From an uncultured Tenacibaculum sp. (GTDB lineage: Bacteria; Bacteroidota; Bacteroidia; Flavobacteriales; Flavobacteriaceae): a stretch of DNA of 64,000 bases. The stretch covers positions 47,970 through 111,969 of the forward strand of contig CANMJA010000010.1 in the NCBI GenBank assembly GCA_947498055.1. The letters are read 5' to 3'. A program made the position numbers and the translations under genes. This document shows, in pieces, positions 54,447-62,437 of the stretch. A model generated the notes under the pieces. It was not told the origin of the DNA. It worked only from the letters and a program-made list of their open reading frames with translations, and searched no databases. Every line of letters starts with the position of its first letter. The stretch's first letter is position 1.

Positions 54447-55783
54447 TATTTAATTTTGATTACTAATACATCTGAAAAACCTTTGTTTTCAGGTATGTCT
54501 ATGTCGTTACTTGTGCTTTCTCCAACCGCAATAATAGCACCGTTTTTCAATTCTGTTACATCATAAAGAAAATCAATTTGACTTCCTCCTATAAATTTTT
54601 CCCATATTTTTTCTCCTTCAGAAGAAATTTTTAAAAGCCAGGCATCATTTTGCCCTTTGTTTAAAAAACCATTATTTGTACTTCTTGAGCTTCCTACAAT
54701 AATAAAGCCACCATTATTACTTTTATGTATGGCTCTTCCAGAATCAAAATTAGTACCTCCAAAAGATTTTTCCCAAATTAAATTTCCAGTAGTAGAAATT
54801 TTTATCACCCATAGGTCAGAACCTCCATTATTACTACGAACATTTTTATCGTTGCTACGAGTGTTACCAACAATAATAAAATTAGCATCCTCGGTTTTAG
54901 TAATTCCATAGGCTTCATCTATTTGACTTCCTCCAAAAGATTTTTCCCATACAAGTTCTCCTTTATTATTTATTTTAATAATCCAAAAATCGTAAGTTCC
55001 CTTATTATTTGTGATATCTACATCATTACTGTCAGATAAACCTACTATAATAAAATCTCCAGTATCAGTTTCTATAACATCTTGAGGAGTTTCAGAAAAA
55101 TTACCTCCAAAAAAATTACTCCATTCTTTGTCTCCACTAGCATTTAATTTAATAGCCCAGTAGTCTCCTCCTGCATGCCTGTTTGCCGATCTAGATTTCC
55201 CTAATCCTCCAGACGAAGACACATCTAGTTCACCAACAATTAAGAATCCATTATCAGATGTTTCAATAAGAGAAAACCCATTGTCTCTCCCTATAAAACC
55301 AAAAGATTTTTCCCAGAGTAAATTTCCAGAAGTATCTAGTTTAATAATCCATAAATCGGCATCCCCTTCGTTTTTACTACTATCTATATCATCACTTTTA
55401 CTAGCACCAAAAATAGCATAACCGTTATCTGAAGTTTGAACAACATTGAGTCCTCTGTCATTTTTAGATCCACCATAAGTTTTAGCCCATTCTAGTTGAT
55501 CTTTACTATTGTATTTTAAAAAATAGTAATCAGAATCATTATTGTTTTTAAAAGAAACATCTTTGTCGTTACTATCTGTATATCCAAAAATAACATATCC
55601 GTTATCAGATGTAGAAATAACAGCATTAGCAACATCATTCTTGCTGCCTCCTATCGTTTTTACAAAGTCAATATTCCCTGTGAAACTAGTGGTTGATTTC
55701 GGATCAGTATCAAGATTTGTTTTACTACAAGAGTGTAATATAAAGCAGAAGATGATTGGAAATATGCGTTTAAAATCAGTCAA
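54446..55783 (-). CDS. Repeat lipoprotein, beta-propeller-like
   Basis: A 445-residue protein with the lipobox FILHSCSKT. The rest is about seven near-identical repeats of roughly 55 residues, each with DNGYVIFGYT- or DNGFLIVGE-like text, DLWIIKLDTSGNLLWEKSFGG and a Ser/Asn-Asp-rich turn. Seven such blades would close a propeller. It lies directly between the choice-of-anchor B gene and the MbnP-like gene with 1-bp contacts, so the four genes form one operon. Its job is unknown; a surface binding platform is possible. Confidence 0.78.
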   Translation of the reverse strand: MTDFKRIFPIIFCFILHSCSKTNLDTDPKSTTSFTGNIDFVKTIGGSKNDVANAVISTSDNGYVIFGYTDSNDKDVSFKNNNDSDYYFLKYNSKDQLEWAKTYGGSKNDRGLNVVQTSDNGYAIFGASKSDDIDSSKNEGDADLWIIKLDTSGNLLWEKSFGFIGRDNGFSLIETSDNGFLIVGELDVSSSGGLGKSRSANRHAGGDYWAIKLNASGDKEWSNFFGGNFSETPQDVIETDTGDFIIVGLSDSNDVDITNNKGTYDFWIIKINNKGELVWEKSFGGSQIDEAYGITKTEDANFIIVGNTRSNDKNVRSNNGGSDLWVIKISTTGNLIWEKSFGGTNFDSGRAIHKSNNGGFIIVGSSRSTNNGFLNKGQNDAWLLKISSEGEKIWEKFIGGSQIDFLYDVTELKNGAIIAVGESTSNDIDIPENKGFSDVLVIKIK

Positions 55784-55784
55784 G

Positions 55785-57206
55785 CTATTTGAGAATTAGT
55801 TTTTTTCCTACAGAATTATTTATTTTTACTATATAAATACCTTTAGATTTATCACTCATAGGTATAACGAAGTTTTTCTGGTTGATATTTTTTTTCTGAA
55901 AGACTTTTTTACCTAAAATATTAAAAACTGTAATAGATTCTATAAGTTGATTGGTAGAAATAATTGTAGGATCCTTACTTGTAGGGTTTGGAGAAATAGA
56001 AAATTTATTTTTTTGATCTATGCGATTATCTCGAACAATAAATAACCCTCTATTAATATCATTTATAACAATATTTCCACTAGAGAAATATGGATATATA
56101 CTCCAAGCTCCACCAGAGCCTGTGTCATCATTTTCAGGAAAGGTGTCGAAAAATCCCGTTTCAGTCATGGAGTTAGAAGAAGCACTGATATTAGTAATGT
56201 CTAAAACTCTCATACCGGCAGTATAGCTAGCCATAAAATATTCATTACCTTTTACATAACCATTATGATCGATGGCTTGTGTAGGGCCAAAGTAGGTAGA
56301 AGATAATGTAGGATTGTCTAAATCGGTTAAATCGAAAACAAGAGTTCTTGTGTTCATGCCAAAGTTTACTTCATCTGTTTCATCACCTAAGATAAAATAA
56401 CGATGATCTTCGGTAAACCAACCTTGATGCGTATAGCCTATTTGAGGATAATCTATAGAAGATAATTTGATAACATTATTTTTATTAGTAACATCTAAAA
56501 CAACGATTTCATTTTCATTACTACCTATGTAAATTTCTTTCCCAACATGATTGGTGTCTGGTCCATTGTAAGTGATAACTTGTGCATCATGTGAGTATCC
56601 ATCTACAGTATAATCTCCTAAAAAGGTAGGGTTCAAAGAATCGCTAATATCAACAAAAATAGGGCCTCCAGCATTTGTACTTCTACATCCTACTAAATAG
56701 GCAACTCCTTTATCTTCATTAATAACAATATTATGACAACTTTGAACTCCAGTGTAGACTGTGTTAGTAGTAAAGGTGATAGGTGGAGAAGTAATGTTAC
56801 GTAACTGAGTTAAGTCGAAAACTTGCATGCCATGCATACCAACGTTATCTGCAACAATAAAAGCATAGTTATTATAAATTTTTACATCTCTCCAAACATT
56901 ATTACGCGCATTAGAATTTAGTCTTCCTAAAAAAACAGGATTAACAGGATCTGAAATATCTACAAAAGCTGTGCTATTCGACATACACGCTATTGCATAC
57001 TCTTTCCCTGTAGAGGTGTCTGTCCAACCCCAAATATCGCTTCCACTTGCTGTAGTAGAACCAGAAAGTGTATTGATGTCTATTACTGACATTAAATCGT
57101 AATTTTTACAAGGATAAGTTCCTGCAAAACCATTACTGTCACAAGGAGTTTGTGCGTTTAAATAGCTGATATATAGTAAAAAAGCTAATTGTAGTAATCT
57201 TATCAT
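55785..57206 (-). CDS. Choice-of-anchor B / LVIVD-repeat secreted protein with T9SS tail
   Basis: A 473-residue protein. A signal peptide (1-18, ending LNAQTPC) is followed by LVIVD-type propeller repeats such as GMQVFDLTQLRN, GPIFVDISDSLNPTFLGDY and YIGSNENEIVVLDVT. Conserved SHDAQ and CHNIV phrases contain histidines, as in the choice-of-anchor B family. The C-terminus is a type IX sorting domain (KFSISPNPTSKDPTI to VGKKLILK). It is first in the four-gene operon with the MbnP/MbnH-like pair. Histidine-rich loops would fit metal contact, but no function is established. Confidence 0.83.
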   Translation of the reverse strand: MIRLLQLAFLLYISYLNAQTPCDSNGFAGTYPCKNYDLMSVIDINTLSGSTTASGSDIWGWTDTSTGKEYAIACMSNSTAFVDISDPVNPVFLGRLNSNARNNVWRDVKIYNNYAFIVADNVGMHGMQVFDLTQLRNITSPPITFTTNTVYTGVQSCHNIVINEDKGVAYLVGCRSTNAGGPIFVDISDSLNPTFLGDYTVDGYSHDAQVITYNGPDTNHVGKEIYIGSNENEIVVLDVTNKNNVIKLSSIDYPQIGYTHQGWFTEDHRYFILGDETDEVNFGMNTRTLVFDLTDLDNPTLSSTYFGPTQAIDHNGYVKGNEYFMASYTAGMRVLDITNISASSNSMTETGFFDTFPENDDTGSGGAWSIYPYFSSGNIVINDINRGLFIVRDNRIDQKNKFSISPNPTSKDPTIISTNQLIESITVFNILGKKVFQKKNINQKNFVIPMSDKSKGIYIVKINNSVGKKLILK

Positions 57207-57249
57207 ACTATAAATTTACTAATAAATTTGAAGTATAAGAGGTAATATG

Positions 57250-57279
57250 TTGAAATATTTTAAGTAACAACTATCTTTG
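57250..57279 (+). promoter_or_regulatory. Promoter of thiL, giving a leaderless or near-leaderless transcript
   Basis: TTG (57250-57252), exactly 19 bases, then TATCTTTG (57272-57279) matches TTG-N19-TAnnTTTG. The ATG is at 57284, only 4 bases past the box, where transcription itself should begin. Confidence 0.75.
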
Positions 57280-57283
57280 TAGC

Positions 57284-58336
57284 ATGTTAGAAGATAAAAA
57301 CACACAAAAAACATCGATAGCTGAATTAGGAGAGTTTGGCTTAATAAATCATTTAACAAAGTATTTTAAAATACAAAACAAGTCAACAATTAAAGGTATT
57401 GGAGATGATTGCGCCGTAGTATCTAATAAAGAAGAAGAGATGGTTGTTAGCACCGATTTATTAGTAGAAGGAGTTCATTTCGATTTAAGTTATATGCCCT
57501 TAAAACATTTGGGTTATAAAGCAATAATGGTTAATTTATCTGATGTGTATGCGATGAATGCTAGAGCAGAGCAAGTAACCGTTTCTATTGCTATTTCTAA
57601 TAGATTTCCATTAGAGGCATTAGAAGAGTTATATGCAGGAATTCAATTAGCATGTGATACTTATAAAGTAGATTTAATAGGAGGAGATACTACATCTTCA
57701 ACAACAGGAATGTTAATTTCTGCAACAGCAATTGGTTCTGCAAAGAAAGAAAATATAGTGTATAGAAATGGTGCTAAACCTACTGATTTAATTGTAGTAA
57801 CTGGTGATTTAGGAGGAGCTTACTTAGGGTTGCAAGTTTTAGAAAGAGAAAAAGAAGTTTTTAAAGTCAACCCTCAAAATCAACCTGATTTAGATAGTTA
57901 TTCATACATAATAGAGCGTCAGTTAAAACCTGAAGCAAGAAAAGATGTTATAGGCTTAATAGATAGTTTAGAGGTGAAGCCAACATCTATGATAGATATA
58001 TCAGACGGTTTGTCTTCAGAGATCATGCATATTTGTACGCAAAGTAAAGTAGGTTGTAACTTATATGAAGAGAAATTTCCTTTAGACCCTCAAGTTATTT
58101 CTACTTGTGAAGAATTTGATATAGATTCTACAATGGTTGCTTTAAGTGGAGGAGAAGATTATGAACTATTGTTTACTGTTTCTATAAAAGATTTTGATAA
58201 AATTAAAGGAAACCCAAATTTTACTATTATAGGGCATATAACTGAAGAAAATGAAGGGATGAATTTAGTGACACGTGCAAATCAACAAATTAAATTAAAA
58301 GCACAAGGATGGAACTCTTTCCATGATGAAAAATAA
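57284..58336 (+). CDS. thiL: Thiamine-monophosphate kinase
   Basis: A 350-residue kinase that makes thiamine diphosphate from thiamine monophosphate. Family marks are ELGEFGLINHLTKYF (about 14), GIGDDCAVV (about 39), VVSTDLLVEGVHFDLSY (about 54), GGDTTSSTTGM (about 129), DISDGLSSEI (about 233) and LSGGEDYELLFTV (about 289). Thiamine diphosphate is the cofactor of SucA in this window. The ATG at 57284 is the only sensible start, and the promoter box sits directly before it. Confidence 0.95.
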   Translation: MLEDKNTQKTSIAELGEFGLINHLTKYFKIQNKSTIKGIGDDCAVVSNKEEEMVVSTDLLVEGVHFDLSYMPLKHLGYKAIMVNLSDVYAMNARAEQVTVSIAISNRFPLEALEELYAGIQLACDTYKVDLIGGDTTSSTTGMLISATAIGSAKKENIVYRNGAKPTDLIVVTGDLGGAYLGLQVLEREKEVFKVNPQNQPDLDSYSYIIERQLKPEARKDVIGLIDSLEVKPTSMIDISDGLSSEIMHICTQSKVGCNLYEEKFPLDPQVISTCEEFDIDSTMVALSGGEDYELLFTVSIKDFDKIKGNPNFTIIGHITEENEGMNLVTRANQQIKLKAQGWNSFHDEK

Positions 58337-58408
58337 AAAATTTTAGTATAAAATTTGTATATTGCTGAAACGAATAAACAAATATTAATAACAAAAAATT
58401 AAAAAAGA

Positions 58409-58879
58409 ATGGGATTATTTTCATTTATTAAAAACGCTGGAGCAAAAGTTTTTGGAATAGGTAAGACTACCGAAGAAGAAGCTGCAGAAAAAGCAGGAAA
58501 ACTAATAGAAGCTGTAAATGCATTAGAATTATCTGTAGCTGATTTAGGAATTAGTGTAGAGGATGATAAAGCAACAGTTAGTGGAGAAGCTGCAGACTTA
58601 GCTACTAAAGAAAAAGTTGTTTTAGTAGTAGGTAATACAGAAGGTATTGCTACTGTTGAAGATAATATGAGTGTTGCAGAAGTAGAAGAAATAGCTGTAG
58701 AAGAAATGGCGCAATTTCATACTGTTGTAAGTGGAGACACTTTAGGTAAAATTGCAAAGGAATTTTATGGAGATGCAATGAAATACCCTGTTATATTTGA
58801 AGCTAACAAACCAATGTTAACTCATCCAGATAAAATTTATCCTGGACAAGTATTAAGAATTCCACCTTTAGTGGACTAA
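58409..58879 (+). CDS. BON-LysM protein (YgaU/Kbp type)
   Basis: A 156-residue protein. A short N-terminal segment (GLFSFIKNAGAKVFGIGKTT) leads to a BON domain (about 40-95, with VEDDKATVSGEA and VLVVGNTEGIATVEDN) and then a C-terminal LysM domain (about 104-154, HTVVSGDTLGKIAKEFYGDA to PGQVLRIPP). This order is that of E. coli Kbp (YgaU), a potassium-binding cytoplasmic protein. There is no signal peptide. Length and architecture match closely. Confidence 0.92.
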   Translation: MGLFSFIKNAGAKVFGIGKTTEEEAAEKAGKLIEAVNALELSVADLGISVEDDKATVSGEAADLATKEKVVLVVGNTEGIATVEDNMSVAEVEEIAVEEMAQFHTVVSGDTLGKIAKEFYGDAMKYPVIFEANKPMLTHPDKIYPGQVLRIPPLVD

Positions 58880-58904
58880 CCAAAAGTTATACAACCAAAA
58901 CCAG

Positions 58905-58930
58905 AAGCATCATTTTTTTAAATGGTGCTT
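58905..58930. terminator. Terminator between the LysM and glycosyltransferase genes
   Basis: AAGCATCATT (58905-58914) pairs with AATGGTGCTT (58921-58930) with one G-T pair; a T-rich run follows. It serves the plus-strand LysM gene and overlaps the stop region of the converging gene. Confidence 0.7.
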
Positions 58931-59970
58931 TTATTTTTTAAAATAATTTTTATTTTATTTATAATAGTACTAGGTTCTATATTTCTCATTACATCTTCAT
59001 ATCCTTCAAATACTTTATTACCATATATCGAACAAGGTAGTAAGGGATATTTTTTCATGTTAGGTACTATTTGGTGGCTTTCTGGTTGATTAAAAGGAGC
59101 AAAACCAGCATAAGGATGCGTATTTCCCCAAATAGTAATAGTTGTCACATTATACATTGCCGCTAAATGAGCATTGGCACTATCCATTGATAACATAAGA
59201 TCTAAATTAGAAATTAAATCTAACTCATTTTTTAAACCGTTTAGTTTACCAGCAACTGAAAGTACATTTTTGTTTTCACTTTCAATAGTAGTTAAAATTT
59301 CAACATCCGATTTTCCACCAAATAACAAAACTTTAAAATTATTTTGAGATAAAGATGCAACAACTTGTTTCATTAAATCTAATGGATATGTTTTTGAATT
59401 GAAGGCAGCAAAAGGAGCTATGCCTATCCAAATAGACTTTTTTTTGCCCACTAAAGAAATGGTTTCGTTGTCTAATGCTTTTTTTTCTAAAGATTTTATA
59501 CTGTTTAAATTAATTTTAAACCCTAGTTCATTAAAAACAGTTGCGTATCTTTCAATAGAGGTTTTTAATGGTTTAAAAACTTTATTTTTCTTTCTTGTTA
59601 AAGCTTTTTTTTCTTTTCTACCTTTATCTATTTTTGCAATAGAAACATTAGTAAGTAAAGAGAAGTACAATCTCACAATTTTAGATCGTAAAACATTATG
59701 TAAATCTGCAAAATGAGTAGGGTTTCGTTTTTTTAGATCAAGAAATAAACGAAATAAGCCAATAAAACCTCTATGTCTTCCCTTTGTTTTTACAGAGAAA
59801 AAAGATAAATTTTCAATGTCTTTAAATAAAGGTTTTAAAAAGGGTTTAGAAACAACAGTTACTTTAATATTAGGGTGTTGTTTTAGAAAACCTTGAATAA
59901 GAGGAACAGTTATCGCTACATCTCCCATTGCCGATAATCTAAAAACGATAATATGTGTTTGTTTATTCAC
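58918..59970 (-). CDS. Glycosyltransferase family 9 (heptosyltransferase-like)
   Basis: A 350-residue GT-B enzyme. The N-terminal phrase IIVFRLSAMGDVAITVPLI is the family start, and the C-terminal donor site SMDSANAHLAAMYNVTTITI is followed by WGNTHPYAGFAPF. It would add a sugar, in other bacteria a heptose, to lipopolysaccharide core on the cytoplasmic face. Flavobacteria often lack heptose, so the sugar is uncertain. It stands alone, converging with the LysM gene. Confidence 0.9.
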   Translation of the reverse strand: MNKQTHIIVFRLSAMGDVAITVPLIQGFLKQHPNIKVTVVSKPFLKPLFKDIENLSFFSVKTKGRHRGFIGLFRLFLDLKKRNPTHFADLHNVLRSKIVRLYFSLLTNVSIAKIDKGRKEKKALTRKKNKVFKPLKTSIERYATVFNELGFKINLNSIKSLEKKALDNETISLVGKKKSIWIGIAPFAAFNSKTYPLDLMKQVVASLSQNNFKVLLFGGKSDVEILTTIESENKNVLSVAGKLNGLKNELDLISNLDLMLSMDSANAHLAAMYNVTTITIWGNTHPYAGFAPFNQPESHQIVPNMKKYPLLPCSIYGNKVFEGYEDVMRNIEPSTIINKIKIILKNKSTI

Positions 59971-59987
59971 AAAAATAAGGATATAAA

Positions 59988-60011
59988 AAATCCACTCATC
60001 AGAGCGGATTT
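59988..60011 (-). terminator. Terminator of the bacilliredoxin gene
   Basis: AAATCC (59988-59993) pairs with GGATTT (60006-60011), extended by CTC/GAG across a mismatch, 4-base loop. A T-run follows on the minus strand. Confidence 0.7.
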
Positions 60012-60033
60012 ATTTTTTATAGAAGCTTTATTT

Positions 60034-60444
60034 TTAACAAAACTCTTCATAAGCTTGAGATAAATTCTCAGCAATCATTTCTGCAGATCTTCCTTCAATA
60101 TGATGTCTTTCTAGCATATGAACTAATTTTCCATCTTTAAATAAAGCAATTGCAGGAGAAGATGGAGGAAAAGGAATCATATATTCACGAGCTTTCGTTG
60201 TAGATTCTTTTTCAACTCCAGCAAAAACTGTTGTTAAATGATCTGGTTTTTTATCAGTTTGAATAGAAGCAATTGCTCCAGGTCTAGCTGTTCCAGCAGC
60301 ACAACCACATACAGAATTAACCATTACTAAAGTGGTACCTTCTTTTGCTAAGGCATTGTCTACTTCTTCAGCAGAGTATAAAGCATCAAAACCAGCGTTA
60401 ATTAATTGATCACGCATTGGTTTTACTAATTCTTCTGGATACAT
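60034..60444 (-). CDS. Bacilliredoxin (BrxA/BrxB, YphP family)
   Basis: About 136 residues from the preferred start at 60444 ([19 protein letters not shown]), the standard family N-terminus. An upstream in-frame ATG at 60501 would read across the promoter. The active site is the CxC motif in [16 protein letters not shown] (about 53). It removes bacillithiol-type or other low-molecular thiols from oxidised proteins. It is divergent from the TerB-DnaJ gene. Confidence 0.92.
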   Translation of the reverse strand: MYPEELVKPMRDQLINAGFDALYSAEEVDNALAKEGTTLVMVNSVCGCAAGTARPGAIASIQTDKKPDHLTTVFAGVEKESTTKAREYMIPFPPSSPAIALFKDGKLVHMLERHHIEGRSAEMIAENLSQAYEEFC

Positions 60445-60464
60445 ATTATTTAAGTTTAGAGATG

Positions 60465-60493
60465 CAAAGATACTTATAATCTCATTATATTTG
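60465..60493. promoter_or_regulatory. Back-to-back promoter boxes for the bacilliredoxin and TerB-DnaJ genes
   Basis: TATCTTTG on the minus strand (60472-60465) and TATATTTG on the plus strand (60486-60493) are both exact TAnnTTTG boxes, only 13 bases apart. Each would start transcription about 10-20 bases before the start codons chosen here (60444 and 60512). Confidence 0.55.
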
Positions 60494-60511
60494 AAATTCA
60501 AAACAATAGTG

Positions 60512-61288
60512 ATGGGAAAATTTACAAAATGGTTAGGAGCTGGCTTAGGTTTTACTTTTGGAGGACCTATAGGAGCTATAATTGGATATGCCTTAGGAAG
60601 CGTTATTGATGGCGTAAGCGTACAAGATTACAATGAGGAAAAGGAAAAGTATAGAGAAAAACAAAGACATCAAAAAAAACAGGGACGTCCTAAAGTGAAG
60701 CAAACTACCTCTGGAGATTTTGAAATTAGTTTACTTATTTTGGCTTCCGTAGTAATAAAGTCGGATGGAAAAGTAGATCAAGTAGAATTAGATTATGTTA
60801 GATTACATTTTATTGATTTATATGGAAAAGATAGAGCCAACCATGCCTTTAAATTATTTAATGGAATTATAAAAAAAGAAGTATCTACAAGACAAGTATG
60901 TATTCAAATTAGAGAACATATGTCTCATTCTTCAAGATTACAATTAATTCATTTCTTATTTGGAATTTCTAAAGCAGATGGTACTGTAACATCTTCAGAA
61001 GAAGAAGCTATTCAAAAAATTGCTGGTTATTTATACATAAGTCCTGGCGATTATAATTCAATAAAGGCAATGTTTTACAATGAAGCAGATGCAGCATATA
61101 AAATACTTGAAATTTCTAAAGATGTTTCAGATGACGAGGTAAAGAAAGCATATAGAAAAATGGCTAAAAAATACCACCCAGATCGTTTGCAAGATATTGG
61201 AGAAGAGCATAAAAAAGTAGCTAAAGAGAAATTTCAGAGTATTCAAAAAGCTTATGAGAATATTAAAAAAGAAAGAAATATAACGTAG
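60512..61288 (+). CDS. TerB-DnaJ domain protein (DjlA-like)
   Basis: About 258 residues from the preferred start at 60512 ([20 protein letters not shown]); the ATG at 60491 would lie inside the promoter box. A Gly-rich, possibly membrane-inserting N-terminus (about 7-33) is followed by a TerB-like helical domain (about 65-175, [20 protein letters not shown] and [18 protein letters not shown]) and a C-terminal J domain (about 190-255) with the HPD motif in [10 protein letters not shown]. It resembles DjlA, a co-chaperone of DnaK at the inner membrane. Confidence 0.92.
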   Translation: MGKFTKWLGAGLGFTFGGPIGAIIGYALGSVIDGVSVQDYNEEKEKYREKQRHQKKQGRPKVKQTTSGDFEISLLILASVVIKSDGKVDQVELDYVRLHFIDLYGKDRANHAFKLFNGIIKKEVSTRQVCIQIREHMSHSSRLQLIHFLFGISKADGTVTSSEEEAIQKIAGYLYISPGDYNSIKAMFYNEADAAYKILEISKDVSDDEVKKAYRKMAKKYHPDRLQDIGEEHKKVAKEKFQSIQKAYENIKKERNIT

Positions 61289-61484
61289 GTTTATTTCGTT
61301 TTTATCTTTAATGCTTATCAATGATTTTAAATAGGAATGTCTGTTTTATAATTACTGCTATAAGTTTTTTTGAATATGATAGTTGTAAAACATCATTATG
61401 TAGTGTTTGTTTTAGATAAATTATAGCTGTTTTAACTAGATTTATACTAGATTATTATGGTGTAGAATAAAAAGATATAATATT

Positions 61485-62426
61485 ATGAATAAGATGTTTA
61501 GATATAAAGCGATAGTTTTATTAGTTTTGTTAAATATGTATAGCTTTGTTTTCTCACAACAAGATCCTCAATACACACAATATATGTATAATACCATGAT
61601 TGTGAATCCGGCATATGCAGGTTCTAATGGGCATACCATTATAACGGCATTAGGTAGAACTCAGTGGGTAGGATTACAAGGAGCTCCAGATTCTCAAACT
61701 TTAAGTTATGATACTCCAATTGGTTATAGTGGAGTAGGCTTAGGAATAAATTTGACAAATGATCGTATAGGACCATCGAATGAAATTTATTTAGATGCAA
61801 ATATATCTTATACGGTAAGAACAAGTGATGTAGGTAATTTAGCTTTTGGATTAAAGTTAGGAGGTCGTCATTTAGGAATCGATTGGAATAAAGGAACAGC
61901 ACAACAACAGGAGCGTATTTTTGATGGGAATATTAGTAAGTTTTTACCAACTATAGGTGCAGGAATCTATTATTACCAATCTAATTGGTATGCAGGAGTA
62001 GCAATCCCAAATTTTTTAAGAACAGATCATTATGACGATACAATAACTACCAGTAGTTTTGGTAGTGGAGATGTGGCAGAAGAACGATTACATTTCTTTG
62101 GTATTTTAGGGTATGTTTTTGATATAAGCGAAAGTGTAAAATTTAAGCCAGCTAGTTTAATAAAGGTAGTAAATGGTGCGCCTATTTCTATAGATGTTTC
62201 TGGAAACTTTTTGTTTTCAGAAAAATTTGCAGCAGGGTTGGCGTGGCGTTGGGATGATTCTATAAGTGCATTATTAGGTTTTCAAGCAACTAATAATCTA
62301 AACATAGGATTTGCATATGATTTAACAACATCGAATTACAGTAATTACAACTCAGGGACATATGAATTAATGTTACGCTGGGACATATTTAGAGAGAGTA
62401 TAATGAAATCCCCTAGATTTTTTTAA
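61485..62426 (+). CDS. PorP/SprF family type IX secretion membrane protein
   Basis: A 313-residue outer-membrane barrel protein. The signal peptide ends near FSQQDPQ, followed directly by the family start QDPQYTQYMYNTMIVNPAYAGS. Alternating strands with GVGLGINLTNDRIGP and SNWYAGVAIPNFLRTD lead to the end FRESIMKSPRFF. PorP/SprF proteins are linked to type IX secretion and gliding adhesin export. It is followed after 11 bp by an OmpA-type gene, the usual partner order. Confidence 0.93.
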   Translation: MNKMFRYKAIVLLVLLNMYSFVFSQQDPQYTQYMYNTMIVNPAYAGSNGHTIITALGRTQWVGLQGAPDSQTLSYDTPIGYSGVGLGINLTNDRIGPSNEIYLDANISYTVRTSDVGNLAFGLKLGGRHLGIDWNKGTAQQQERIFDGNISKFLPTIGAGIYYYQSNWYAGVAIPNFLRTDHYDDTITTSSFGSGDVAEERLHFFGILGYVFDISESVKFKPASLIKVVNGAPISIDVSGNFLFSEKFAAGLAWRWDDSISALLGFQATNNLNIGFAYDLTTSNYSNYNSGTYELMLRWDIFRESIMKSPRFF

Positions 62427-62437
62427 ACTAATTATTC

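Noticed and set aside
55542..55799. Plus-strand ORFs opposite the repeat lipoprotein
   Set aside because: Long frames antisense to a repetitive coding sequence; no start context or recognisable protein.
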